Shown: positions 23,916 through 35,220 of the stretch, piece after piece
How positions within the stretch are numbered: position 1 is the first letter of the stretch
How the letters are laid out: each line of letters opens with the position of its first letter
Notes under the pieces: generated by a model
Told to the model about the DNA's origin: nothing
Seen by the model: only the letters and a program-made list of their open reading frames with translations
Database searches by the model: none
Origin: Apoda limacodes
Lineage: Eukaryota; Arthropoda; Insecta; Lepidoptera; Limacodidae
NCBI GenBank assembly: GCA_946406115.1
Contig: OX291547.1
Span: 11,723,001-11,787,000, forward strand
Reading direction: 5' to 3'
DNA: 64,000 nucleotides
Translations under genes and position numbers: made by a program

Positions 23916-23923
23916 GTGAGAAG
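23916..23923. repeat. hAT-like element target-site duplication, left
   Basis: GTGAGAAG, identical to 24331-24338 on the other side of the element. Confidence 0.85.
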
Positions 23924-24330
23924 CAGTGTTGCCAGATCAGAGATTTAGGGGATTTCCCCTAGATTTAGGGGTTCTTCAACCGAGTTAGGGGTAGAATAGG
24001 GGAAATGAATATTTGGGGTTGTTTTAGGGGAAATTTCAAAAACACGCCACATACAGTTTTTTTGCTATTGTATATGACGTTCCTGACCTGATGTTTCGTA
24101 TTGATCTTTTTTCACCATCTTTTATTACTCGAGAGTACAAGTCAGCTGTCAGTCGACCGGTCGACCGATGCTGCCGCCATAAGAGAATGACGGTGAGAAT
24201 AGTAAGTTTACTAGAGAGACAACTTCATGGAAACTTCACGGTCTGGCGATAAGAAATTCTGAATGCAAAATTTCTGGGGGAAAATCAAATAAGTCTAGGG
24301 GTACGTCGCCGAGACCATCTGGCAACACCG
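23924..24330 (+). mobile_element. Non-autonomous hAT-like DNA transposon (MITE), 407 bp
   Basis: Terminal inverted repeats CAGTGTTGCCAGAT (23924-23937) and ATCTGGCAACACCG (24317-24330) pair at 13 of 14 positions. They are flanked by a perfect 8-bp direct repeat, GTGAGAAG (23916-23923 and 24331-24338). An 8-bp duplication and CAGTG-type ends are hallmarks of the hAT superfamily. The interior is rich in TAGGGG words and has no coding capacity. The orientation is arbitrary. Confidence 0.85.
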
Positions 24331-24338
24331 GTGAGAAG
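24331..24338. repeat. hAT-like element target-site duplication, right
   Basis: GTGAGAAG, identical to the left copy at 23916-23923. Confidence 0.85.
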
Positions 24339-24870
24339 CTAAAGTGTTTGTATATTTGTACACACAGAATTCATGAATTCTGGGACACGAATAGTTAAGA
24401 TCAATAGAATTTTTGCTTTTAAACATGAGCAAGATCGGTCGAGTGGTTACAGAGATATGGGGTGCAAGAGGGATGAAATTTATAATAAAATATGCTCGAG
24501 TGGGGTATCTAATAAGAGGGTTTAGCTTGTGTTTGTAAAAATAGAAAATCGCTTGGTCCCAGTTTGCTGCGATAATAATACTTCGAGCTCCGTAATCTGT
24601 CCTATAGTCTTTCAAAATTGAGCACTCTCTAAAAAGAAACAAAGATAATCTTGGTTTTTTTTCACTCTTGTCGTATTTTGTAAACTCAAAATCAAGAATG
24701 AACGATCGAAGAAATGAAAATTTAGATAAAAAAAAGAGATTAGTTGTATTTTAGGTTCCTAGAGGTCTTTCTTATTTGAGCCTAAATGACACTTTTCTTG
24801 ACTTTGAGTTAGAGAAAAAAAGTAAAAATAAGTAACAATAAATAAGACAGGTAAGGCAACATTCACCTAC

Positions 24871-24988
24871 CTGAGTTGGCGTAGTCGTAAGTCTTGGTGT
24901 AGGAGTCATAATCGTCATCATAGATTGTAGCTTCGCAACAAGCCAGCACGCCGCAGGCCATCATCCAAATTATCCACAAAAACGACAT
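24871..24988 (-). CDS. Putative first coding exon of a secreted host protein
   Basis: Reading on the minus strand, ATG at 24988 opens 39 codons plus one base, ending at a strong splice donor (CTCAG|GTAGGT; intron from 24870 downwards). The product starts MSFLWIIWMMACGVLACCEA, a classic signal peptide: short N-region, hydrophobic core and small residues before a likely cleavage after CCEA. The mature start is acidic and tyrosine-rich (TIYDDDYDSYTKTYDYANS). The exon is GC-richer than its surroundings and lies outside the repeats. Phase-1 exit from a signal-peptide exon is common in secreted animal proteins. Further exons would lie at lower coordinates; I could not identify a phase-matched one. 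The family is not recognised. The alternative is a chance frame, but start codon, signal peptide and donor together argue for a gene. Confidence 0.6.
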
Positions 24989-24989
24989 T

Positions 24990-25690
24990 TTCTTCTTTTT
25001 TCTGCCAACCTGAGTCTTCTTCTATTAATCACTATTTGTTCATAAATTCACTTTTTACTCATTTGGTTTTACACAATGTACTCTTAGCTGAATATTCAAA
25101 GAAATTCTTTTATTTATTATTATTATTTTACGATTCTTTACCTTAGGTTGAAAAGTTTGAAGTTGTCGCGACAGGTTAATTCATCATCCCGACGGTAATT
25201 ATGTAGGTATTTGATAAAAATAAACTAAAATTGACAAGTTGTAAGCTATAAGAAATCTCTGTTCTTATAAGCTTCTCTTTATTTTATAGCTAGGTAACAG
25301 AGTCAAATAGATATATCAGAGACATGAAGACAATGGTGATGGTGATGATTCAAACAATGAACGACCTTTTTGATAAGATTTATTATTTAGAATTTTTCCG
25401 TTAAAGTAATGACAATGTAGGAACAGGAACTGTTTCCGAAATATCAAATTTTCGAGATTCTTTACACTTCATATAATACTTACTTTGCACAGAAATTACT
25501 ACATTACAATGATTATTCTTAAATAGGTGAAGCTACTATATTGGTTTCGTTGTAGAATAATATGGTCCCAGCAATTATGTACTTAACATGAAGTGATTTG
25601 ATAAAAAACTTGAAATAATTTATTGCAATTCTAATAAACATATAAATGACAGCTTAATAAGCTGTTGTTCATTTCCCACCTTTGATCGAA
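24990..25690. other. Probable upstream region of the minus-strand secreted-protein exon
   Basis: No TATA box that I would defend. GTTGGCAG lies 14 nt before the ATG on the minus strand after an AG that could be a weak acceptor. Confidence 0.25.
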
Positions 25691-25696
25691 TCGTAA

Positions 25697-26308
25697 TAAT
25701 GGCTGAATCGCTGCAAGAATTAGAAGAACCGCTGAACAGCCTCAACTGTCCAGACAAGTGGGTCTCTAGATGAACGTAGATAAGACGAAGTCATATCTAA
25801 TATTTATACGTTGACTTGAGACCGACCATCGGCAATATCGCAATCAAAGCTGTTGCAGAGTATGTCTACCTAGTTCAGACTAGGCAGAAACAACTTCGAT
25901 AAAGTATCAGACAGAAGAATTCAGGTGGGCTGACCAGCATTTGGAAGGTTGCGTAAGCTATTCACGTCACTCATACCTCAATGCCTAAATTGCACAGCAG
26001 GCTATGGAAAGGGCAGTTTCTTTGAAAGACATGATCAGAAATGAACAGACCCGAAGATTAACTAATGTGACAGACATAAGTTACGGAGTTAGCAAGCTAA
26101 AGTGGCAAAGGGAATGTTATATTTGTCGTAGAACCGAAGCATGTTGGGGCAGACGAGTCTGCGAATGGAGACCATACACAGATGGAACGATGACCTATAA
26201 TAGTAGCCGGAATTGGATGGATGAGAAAGGCGGAGGACTGGGTGTGGTGGCGTTCTTTAGAAAAGCCCTAGGTCTAACAGTGGACTGTTATAGGCTAGCT
26301 GATTAATA
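25697..26308 (+). pseudogene. RTE-type reverse transcriptase C-terminal remnant
   Basis: Reading with frameshifts and stops, the segment shows the order seen in RTE-clade RTs. MAESLQELEEPLNSLN comes first, then a decayed MN-DKTK block, then AIKAVAEYVYL, then a block matching the MERA-SL-D-IRNE, RR-T-VTDI and KLKWQ signatures, and CEWRP. The last part (26004-26306) is still an open frame of 100 codons. It lacks the catalytic palm (no YADD here) and cannot be functional. It is distinct from the Jockey/CR1-like family at 15.7 kb. Confidence 0.75.
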
Positions 26309-26684
26309 AACGCATGTTTGAATTCTAAAAAAATCTATAAAATACTCAACACTCATATTTTAAAGTATAATTATAGACAATATATATATTTAGAGTTATT
26401 TTAATTACGTTGTCAAATTTTTATGCGTGTTTTCGGATTATTTGGTATAATTATTGGAGTGAAGTCGGTTGTGACATTATCTTGTATAGTGTCAGCAAGA
26501 TAATAGTGCGATAGGCATAATTAATGCACCACTGTGTTTGCATACGTGATCACTTCCGCAACTGGCAGGATGTGCTTCATAAGCGAATTTTGACACATTG
26601 CTGAATTGGTTAGAGAAATCACTTTAATAATAAAAATGCTTAAATTTATAAGCATTGAATAATCGTGAAAAATAAATAAACCTG

Positions 26685-27900
26685 GCTAAGAGCGAGCCTG
26701 GATCGCGCACCAAGGGTTCCGTACAAGCTTATTATATTAGTTCTTCCATCAATGAGATCAAGTCTTACAGGTTAATGCCTTAATTTACATATCACTTTTT
26801 GGATTTTTCCTATATTTGTGATGTAACATCTTGCTTCTTGCCAAATTTCATGATTCTATTGCATTGACCAAGAAGCATGATTTTTTACAGTGATGCTATT
26901 TAAGTATTTGATATTAATTAGAACTTGATACCTCCACACGTTCTTGAGACAAAGGGGCTTGACAGACAAACTTTTTTTTCAATGTGTTATATATTTTTTA
27001 ATAAATACAAATTAAAAAACCTTGTAAGACCTTGATTCGTGTCAAATTTCATACTTCTTAGACAACGGGAAGTATCCCATAGGTTTTTAATTTATTTGTG
27101 AATACCAAAATTATGCGACAAAAATGGCCGTATTTAAGCCGTATTTTTTATTGCGTTGACTTTTGTGAATACCAAATTATGCGACAAAAATGGCCGTTGC
27201 GTTGACTTTTGTGAATACCAAAATTATGCGACAAAAATGGCCGTATTTAAGCCGTATTTTTTATTGCGTTGACTTAGAAGCTTGATTTTTGTACAGCTTC
27301 AATAGTCCGTAGACTTTAGTATTTGATATTAATTTCTACTTAATACTTTCACGCATTCCTGAAAAAAGGATCTTGACAGACAGACAGACGACAAAGTGAG
27401 ATATTGTGCAACACAATTTCTATTAAAAGTGTTTCACCCACCTCCTCCATCCCTCTATTATCATATTTTTTCTTGATTTTTGGGAAAAGCGATTAAAAGG
27501 TTGAAACCCCCCCTAACTTTTTCAGGGTAGCTCTCCATACATTCAAGTGAGGGATAAAATATTATTGTGTAAACTCGTATACATAGGGCTTTAATTTTTT
27601 TTCTCTAAGATTTAAAAAATATTTTTGGTTTTTTTTTAACAATTGTATCCCCTGGGGAAGGGTCCGCACAATAGTCTGTTGAATGGTTGCAGAGCTACCC
27701 TTATAAAGTTTCTTTTTTCAATTTCAATACAAAATTGTATATTCACACAAGACACTTTTCTGTAAAATTTTATCAGTATCGACGAAAAGACGGCGTAAAT
27801 GAGGGCTGGCTGGCATACGAAATGACAGCATGTCATGTTGAAATGAAACTACAAGGTTTTTAATTCTTCCCATTTGGCTACGTAACTTTAAAAACAGCTA
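26685..27900 (+). repeat. Composite lepidopteran dispersed repeat
   Basis: Decayed head AGCGAGCCTGGATCGCGCAC and AAGGGTTCCGTAC, then minus-oriented matches to the 3.9-4.4 kb repeat (TTATGCGACAAAAATGGCC, GACAGACAGACAGACG), then a region ending CCCATTTGGCTACG. It contains a local triplication (27095-27274). The frame at 27636-27836 is not a gene. Confidence 0.55.
27095..27274 (+). repeat. Local tandem triplication, units of 67, 46 and 67 bp
   Basis: TTTGTGAATACC starts units at 27095, 27162 and 27208. The middle unit lacks 21 bp, mainly the TTAAGCCGTATTTTTTAT part. Otherwise the units are almost identical. Confidence 0.85.
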
Positions 27901-28244
27901 AAAGTGAACGGGCACACACACGATAAAAATTTGTTGCTGTATAAACTTCGACCGAATAAATGATGAACTTTGATCGGTTAGTGTTTTAGTTCAAAAGCCT
28001 TTAGCGTTGACATTTGGAATAAAAACAGACATAATTATACCCATCAAGAGTATTGTCATTGAGTAAAATGTTAATATTTATGTTCATATAATGCTCAAAT
28101 TCGTATTTATAATGATAAAATTTTGCTCAAGTAGTGATAATAAAATAAATAAATGTTCTATACTTATTTTTAAGTAACACTTATTTCTTATCTCATAGAG
28201 GTTATAAAAATTAGAGTGTATCACTTTGTCGAAAAATAATTTTG

Positions 28245-28365
28245 CCTCTGGCACCGTACTTTGCATTCCTCGCTGCGCTTTGGATTATACCTTAGAATCC
28301 TTCGCTCCACTCTGGACTAAAAATAGCGCCCTCGCCGTAAAAATATTATTTTGATCCCTTGTGAT
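28245..28365 (+). repeat. CTCGCTCCGCTC-type repeat, unit 1
   Basis: CATTCCTCGCTGCGCTTTGG, AGAATCCTTCGCTCCACTC; similar to 54665-54765. Confidence 0.5.
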
Positions 28366-28716
28366 ACAATCTACTATATTAAACTTATTTAAAAATATTA
28401 TGTCATTGATGGCTATTACGAATAATGCAGAATGTGAACGTCCGTACTAATAATAAAAATGTGTGAAATAACGAATAAATATGTCAGAACAAATAACAAT
28501 AGATTCAAAGAAGTTTAACATATCTATATAATTTGTATGTACATATAAAGTCACGGTTTTGATGCCATAAAGGGTAACCAATAGCTGAATACACACTCAC
28601 ATTAGAAAGTGGGAGACATCCTCATTTTACCTACCACTTCAGACCTTTGTGACAGGTGGTGGGCAAAGCACCTCAACAAACAAGGGGTTATCAAAAAGTA
28701 GTAATAAATCGATATA

Positions 28717-30567
28717 AGTAAGAAAGCAACTGCCAGAGCAAAATTCCAATTCATCGGCAAAATAGGTGGGCGACTTGCGAGCTATCCTTCTGGGAGTCGT
28801 GCTTTCTGGTCGCTTGCTAAAGCTGCCGAGGGGAACTTCTGCCAGTCGTCATTACCACCACTGCGAAAGACCGATGGTGACTTGGCCCACAGTGCAAAAG
28901 AGAAAGCCGATCTATTGGGCAGTCTCTTTGCCTCTAACTCGAATGTGAACGACGAAGGCGCTTTACCACCTACTTTACCGTGGTGCGGTAAGACCATGCC
29001 GGAAATCTTTATAACACAGCGCGAGGTCCGGCGGGCGTTACTTTCCCTAGACGTTCATAAGTCGAGTGGGCTAGACGGCATACCAGCAGTGGTGCTTAAG
29101 CAGTGTGCTCCTGAGTTATGTCCTGTACTCACGCGCCTCTTCACGCTTTCCTACCACACTAGGCAATTTCCGTCTTCATGGAAAAAGGGCGATAGATCAG
29201 ATACATCGAATTACAGGCCTATCGCTATAACCTCTCTCCTCTCCAAGGTGATGGAGCGTGTGATCAACACACAGCTTTTGAGATACCTAGAAAAACACGA
29301 CCTGATCAGTGACCGTCAATATGGCTTTCGCAACGGTCGCTCAACTGGTGACCTTCTAGTGTATCTCACACACCGATGGGCACTAGCCATTGAGAGTCAG
29401 GGGGAGGCATTGGCATGTAGCCTAGACATAGCGAAGGCGTTCGATCGGGTCTGGCACCGGGGTCTTCTATCGAAGTTGCCATCTTACGGAGTGCCCGAGG
29501 GTTTGTGCAAATGGGTGGCTAGCTTTTTGTCCGGCAGAAGCATACGAGCCGTAGTTGACGGTAGTTACTCTGATAGCATGGACATTAATGCTGGTGTCCC
29601 GCAAGGCTTTGTGCTGTCTCCTACGCTGTTTCTACTGCACATCAATGATATGTTGGACATCAACAACATACATTGCTATGCAGATGACAGTACTGGAGAA
29701 GCTTATTACACGGGCCGTGCAAGCATCCCACGTTCCGTTGTGGAGGAAAAGCGTGAAGAACTTGTGTCTCAAATCGAGATCGGTCTGTCCAAGGTCTCTG
29801 ACTGGGGGCGGGAAAACTTGGTCCGATTCAACCCTTCAAAGACACAAGTCTGCGCGTTCACCGCTAAGAAAACCCCATTCACTGTAGTCCCACAATTCCA
29901 GAACACTCCCCTCTCCATCTCCAAAAGCATTGGGATCCTTGGCGTTGACATCTCCAGCGACGTTTAGTTCCGAGATCATTTGCTAGACAAGGTAAAGCTG
30001 GCGTCCAAAAAACTTGGTGTACTCAACAGAACGAAGCAGTACTTTACGTCGGGGCAAAGGTTGCTACTTTACAAGTCGCAAGTCTGGCCCCATATGGAGT
30101 ACTGCTGCCATCTCTGGGCGGGTGCACCCGGATACCAGCTTGGCCCTTTTGACTCGGTTCAACGACGGGCTGTGAGAATTGTCGACGATCCCAAACTCAC
30201 TTGCAGTATCGAGCCCTTAAGTCTGAGGAGAGACTTTGCCTCCCTGTGTGTGTTCTACCGCTTGTACAATGGATTGTGTTCTGAGGAATTGTTCGAAATG
30301 ATGCCCACGGCTACTTTCTACCATCGCACCGCTCGCCATCGACAGGGAATTCATTCTCACACTTTGGAACCAAAATGGTCGCGTACAGTGCGGTTTCAGA
30401 GAAACTTCCTCCCGCGAACCCTTGGGTTGTGGAATGAGCTCCCTGCCAAGGTTTTCTCTAAGGACTACAGTATGGGGTTCTTCAAAAAAGAAGTTATTAG
30501 ATTTCTGAAGGATCCGCAACGCGCGAGTGATGCCCCTGGTGTTGCAAGCGTCCATAGGCTACGGTGA
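28717..30567 (+). pseudogene. Partial reverse transcriptase ORF with a TAG stop and a 27-nt deletion
   Basis: The frame matching copy 1 is open from 28717 to a TAG at 29965-29967 and continues in the same frame from 29968 to TGA 30567. The TAG replaces the CAG (Gln) of copy 1, consistent with a single C-to-T change. The copy-1 stretch TANVHPVPK is missing, an in-frame 27-nt deletion near 29181 that removes the core of the first RT motif. The other RT motifs remain, including GVPQG and CYADDS (YADD codons at 29677-29688). It is dead as an enzyme because the endonuclease is gone, motif 1 is deleted and the C-terminal domain is cut off by the stop. Confidence 0.92.
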
Positions 30568-30629
30568 CCGCTTACCATCAGGCGGACCGTAGGCTTGTTT
30601 GCCACCTTAGTGGTATAAAAAAAAAAAAA
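28717..30629 (+). mobile_element. 5'-truncated copy 2 of the same non-LTR retrotransposon
   Basis: Homology to copy 1 begins abruptly at AGTAAGAAAGCAACTGCC (the position equivalent to about 17660 in copy 1) and runs to the same 3' end and a 13-base poly-A (30617-30629). 5' truncation is the usual outcome of incomplete target-primed reverse transcription. The endonuclease domain is wholly absent. I saw no clear target-site duplication. Confidence 0.93.
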
Positions 30630-31533
30630 CATTAGAACATTTTTCATGCAGAAGTTTTGATGACAGCTCTGACTTGACATACAATGAATGATGTTTCAAA
30701 ATGTGACTGTGTGTTTACATACCTTTAACCTGTACCTACTAGTGAAGGTTTAGGCAAGCTCTCTATTTTTTTTATATTTTTGTGAATACTAGAAATATCC
30801 GATTATTATTACTTTTTGATCTCCCCTCGTAGATTCTAATACAGCGTATCTGGATTGAAATGGCTGTATATTATGTCCTCTACGTCGCAACTCACCAATT
30901 TTAGGGTAATAAGTGGAAAAATAAACGTAAAATGAAACACAAAAGTAACACGTTAAAAAAGTAATGTGAGGAAAACTGTAATCGCAGATCAATATAAAAT
31001 ATATCTTTGCATTAGAAAAATTTTATTGAGATCGTTAGCATACTCAAGAGAAGCGTAAATTTCAGACGGTATCTAAGAATATAAACTTAATTTACACTCT
31101 TCGGACCAACATTAATCCAAGAATTGCCGACAAAGATCATAAAATTACGGTTTACGAGAAAATTCTATTTTGATGTCTTGCCAAGATTAAACCAATAAAA
31201 CGACAATTTGTAATAATCTGTACATGATAGGTACTTAAATCATCCATTTATAACGGATTTAAAAAAAAGGAGGTTATCAATTCGACCCGTATGTATGTAA
31301 TATTGTCAGAATTGCACAGCTTTTGTGTATGTTTATACAGCAGAACTATAGCAGTTTACGTATGTTTTTTGTATGTTAAAAATATGTTCCTTGCAAAGTT
31401 ATTTTATTTAAGGTTTTTTTTTAGTTTTTAGAGGATTTTTGAAGGCGGTATAAGTATTATAGTATCTTTTTTAGACATAATGTTCTAACTAATGTTTTTT
31501 TTTTTACTTATAATTTATCAAAAGCCTTCTTTT

Positions 31534-31696
31534 CCTGCGGTTCAAACAAGGTTGACACAGGACCTGGTTAGAACAGCAGGAAGCCAAAAGGCGCGGGCGG
31601 CGCAGGACCGCTTGTTGTGGACACATATGAAGGAGGCCTACATTCAGCAGAATCGACGAACGATGACGAGACTTTGCTCATACACAACTATGAAGT
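31534..31696 (+). pseudogene. Second RTE-type RT extreme C-terminus fragment
   Basis: The frame reads TRLTQDLVRTAGS, RAAQDRLLW and MKEAYIQQ, which matches the extreme C-terminus of RTE-type proteins (W-DDL, AG--W--AAQDR--W, EAYVQQW). The homologous patch is about 50 codons in otherwise non-coding DNA. Confidence 0.68.
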
Positions 31697-31907
31697 AAAA
31701 ATTACTAACGAAAATGAGAAATCTATTTTCATATAACAAAACAGTAAAATGTTTAGAGAATTCAGGTTCTAACCGCGCTCTGTTTCCCCAGCGGCAAATA
31801 TGATAATTATTCGAGGCTGTTTATGTCTGCTGCTTGTTTAGTTATTCTGAAAATGTTAATGCGTCCCTGAATATACTAATAAACATATTTATCTGTTATT
31901 TTAAAAC

Positions 31908-31947
31908 ATTGTTATCTTCATAACTGGGTAGTTATGAAGATAACAAT
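31908..31947. repeat. Perfect 18-bp hairpin, 4-nt loop
   Basis: ATTGTTATCTTCATAACT (31908-31925), loop GGGT, AGTTATGAAGATAACAAT (31930-31947). Confidence 0.9.
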
Positions 31948-32162
31948 CTTATAATTCCTAATTATGGAATAAATGTAAAACGAAGTACCTATGCAGAGTA
32001 AACATAGTAATTAAATAGTGGTGCCCTTTGAAGAGTAATCAATAGAGGAATTAGATTGTTTTGACTAAATGTTTACTGTTTTGATTAAACAAAGGACAAA
32101 ATGTCTAACAAATTTCGTAAAAAAAAATCCTATCAGTAAATTTTATACTTTAGAAGGAATGA

Positions 32163-32415
32163 TTTTGCTAGCGGCTCCGCCCGCCCTAAATTCGGGTTAT
32201 CGGCGAGAAATTTCTACGTGTAAGTACTCCTTAATTCTACTAATGAAGTTTGCTATAGCTAGCTATAGTTCGTTTATGCTCGGTAATAGTTACTCCCGCG
32301 GGAAATTTTGAATTTTTTGGTGTAGCGAATGTCCTATTCCAAGAACTAACCTATGTGTGTGCCACTGCCAAGTTTCATCCCGATCCAATCGATAGTACGA
32401 TTATTTTGCCTCGAA
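32163..32415 (-). repeat. Fragment of the same dispersed Helitron-like repeat, minus strand
   Basis: GATTTTGCTAGCGGCTCCGC, GGGTTATCGGCG, CTCCCGCGGGAAATTTTGAA and CCAAGTTTCATCCCGATCC. The 5' and 3' ends are not intact. Confidence 0.6.
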
Positions 32416-33840
32416 AAAATTTCACTACACCGTTAAATAATAAGTTTTAAAAAGCTCCGATAATGTTTTTGCGATTGTTGTTAAGAAATATGAACTATAG
32501 ATATTATTAATATCTATAATTAAAAAATCACAAAAAAGGATTAGAAATACTAAGATGAAAAGATTGAATAAGAAAATTGTGGAACAAATCAATTTTAGTA
32601 GCCAATAGTTTTTATCTAAACCAAAATAGTAATAATTTTAAAAAGCTATGAACAAACCTTTTCATTACACGTAAGGTTTTTTGTTACATGTAAAGTTTAT
32701 AGGTGGGATGAGTTTCTTACTTACTTACTTTACACTAGTTGTTTCCCATTTATTAAAGATTTACTTATACATTATACATAAAACGATCATAATGTGGTGG
32801 AGAGGATAAAAATATTCTACCTCGTTTATCCATTCTAACTCGTTATAAAAATAATAGCTAATTAATATTTACGTTAAGACTAATCCAGGAGATAAATGTG
32901 AGGATCTATCTCAGGATATTAAACCTAATTTACAGTCTGCGCAGTAACATTAAAGCTAAATAGCGTTCGGCAAACATCTTGATACCGAATGCTTTTTGGG
33001 TCAATTGCTTTGAATGTTGTTCCTCTATTCAAAGGGCTTTTCCTGCTATCGAAGAAATAATATTTTTTTACTTAGGTGAGTGTTTTTTTTCCTTCAAAGA
33101 TATGTAGGTATGATGAAAATGAATATATATTATAGAGCAAGGGTAAATCTCTCTAATTCTCATGAGATGAAGATGTATTACTAACTGTTTCCCTCACCCA
33201 ATTTTACTTCTTCCGTCCCATACAAATTTTCACATTCTGTTTCATTGTCCAAGGGATTAAATTCCGAAATGCTGTGTGATTATACCAGACAGATCGCTAA
33301 ATAACTTAATACCTAATTTTTATTTACTACGTTACTTAAAAATTGTGTCGCAGGTTAATTTTTTACTTAAATTAATTTTGTATGAACCAAAACTATAAAT
33401 ATCAATTTTGATATGTGTAACTAAAAAACCCATGGAACTTCCGTGAAAAACTTTTATTCCTTCGTTGGTTACCATTATTATAATTGTTGAATTTGTCAAT
33501 CTATCGGAATGTATCCAAGATAATTTTAAAATCTTTGATTTCGATGAAACTAAGTTCTGTTAGGCTTACTAGGGTGCTGAATTCAAATCTTTCGTTAGAT
33601 TTTCTGCGAAAGTTCTTCGATACCAAGACAAACAAAAAGAAGTTTAAATGTATACTATGCCAACTATATGTACTTATATATCTTATTATGTCCAGCCTTC
33701 TGGGTGTCACAGGCTTATAGCTCTGAAACTTAGGGTTCAGCATAGACTTGTTCTGTTCTGTTCTGGCCTAACAAAATTGAAACCTGTTTTCTCTTTTCTC
33801 ATTCTATCAGCGTCTGCCATATTGTTTGTTTATTTTTATC

Positions 33841-33980
33841 AAAACAAGTTAGAAAGAAACAAGAGACCTAATTTTCGCTTCGTCTCTGTCACACTTTGCG
33901 ACCATTTTTTCCGCATCTGGCTAAGAAATGGGCTGTACAATGTACAGTCTTCAATGTCTATAGGGTTCAGGGTAGTATAA
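33841..33980 (+). repeat. Uninterrupted copy of the repeat split at 10.4-11.0 kb
   Basis: AAAACAAGTTAGAA, CTTCGTCTCTGTCACACTTT and GGGCTGTACAATGTACAG, then TCAATGTCTATAGGGTTC. The overlapping 110-codon frame (33648-33980) is a shadow. Confidence 0.6.
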
Positions 33981-34289
33981 GAATTAATGATAGATAGACC
34001 CTGAAGTAAACATTAGCAGTAACTTACGTCAAACTGAGTGTTAAACGAAGGAACGAATAAAAGACCTCCATGTATATAATACAGTACCAAACATTCCATA
34101 GACGTAGATAAACCTAAAGACATTGTGGGAATTATAAGTAGGTATTTACGTAAATGTGCGGGTAGCCGTCTAGTAAATAATTAATTATTTCTGGTACCAA
34201 TAACCTGGCTCGAGAATATTAATCTTTCGACAGCATCTTTGCTATGGAAATATTCATTTACATACGGATATGCTATAGCATTTATGAAT

Positions 34290-34429
34290 ATTTTAAATAA
34301 ATAAATATTTTTTGGACATTACACATAGCGCCGTCTGGCCCCGAAGTAAGCAAAGCTTGTGAAATGGATACCAGACAGCGGATACAAATACATAGATGCC
34401 TATTGCTTTATTTTGTAAATATATACATA
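34290..34429 (-). mobile_element. tRNA-type SINE, 3' half (interrupted copy)
   Basis: Contains GCGCCGTCTGGCC, GTAAGCAAAGCTTGTGA and ATGGATACCAGACA, the reverse complement of the SINE at 59.9-60.2 kb. The continuation lies beyond the Helitron-like insertion, at 35131-35220. Confidence 0.8.
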
Positions 34430-35130
34430 TCTACATATATACTAATATTAAAATGAGGACAGATTTGTATTTTTGTATGTTTATAACGAAACAACTCAAA
34501 AACTACTGTAACATTGCAAAAATTCTTTGACCATTAGAATGCTACATTATCCCAGCGTAACAAAGGCTATATTTATTACTAGGAAAAATTAGGAATCCAT
34601 ATTAAAATTTCAATAATGTAACAACTAAAAAAATTTGCCAAAAAATGTCTTTCAACGCATGCGCTCCGGAAACTATTTATGGTAGAACAAAGCAATGTTC
34701 TACACTATAAAAGAACATACTATATAAATATCTACAAAAAACTTCGCGATACCCTATGTCCAACTATTGTTGTTACGTTGCCAAACAAAATCAGCAATTT
34801 ATCCTTATCCAAATAAATCATTTCGTATTCAAGACTGTTTCAATACCTGTAGATAAATTTTAGAATTATTTAAATCGGACATTCCATTCAAAAGATATAA
34901 CGAATTCAAAAATGTCAATCTAAACAAAATACTATTAGAAAAATAAACGCCGCCACGCCGCCGCGCTGGAAAGGACGCAACCGACATTGAATAATGACTT
35001 TTGTCAAGGAAAAAACTTTGAGAATAAAATAGGTTTATGGATAAAAATATAATTTGAAACAAAAAACTTATGTCATGCATACTATTTAAAAAATAAAAGT
35101 CCCTCTATGCAAGCCGGGACGGGCCGCTAG
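34430..35130 (+). mobile_element. Non-autonomous Helitron-like element, 701 bp, nested in a SINE
   Basis: Starts TC at 34430 after an A, followed by ACTAATATTAAAATG, and ends GGGCCGCTAG at 35130 before a T. This is the A|TC...CTRR|T arrangement of Helitrons. The interior has the familiar lepidopteran AACTCAAAAACTACTG block. It interrupts a minus-strand SINE whose two halves flank it exactly. The minus-strand frame at 34829-35080 lies inside it and is not a gene. Confidence 0.75.
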
Positions 35131-35220
35131 TCATACATAAATACAGCCAGACCCAAGAGAAACACAAAATGTTTATCATATATATGATTTCCCAGTGTGG
35201 GAATCGAACCCGAACCCTCT
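35131..35220 (-). mobile_element. tRNA-type SINE, 5' part with B box (interrupted copy)
   Basis: On the minus strand it carries the pol III B box GGTTCGATTCC (35200-35210) followed by CCACACTGGG. The A-box end is missing, so the 5' end is truncated near 35220. Confidence 0.75.

Noticed and set aside
27095..27274. Regularly spaced repeats that might suggest a CRISPR array
   Set aside because: The units are directly tandem with no unique spacers, and the genome is eukaryotic.
28766..30680. Small frames overlapping retrotransposon copy 2
   Set aside because: Shadows of the RT frame. The frames at 29769 and 28782 mirror equivalents in copy 1.
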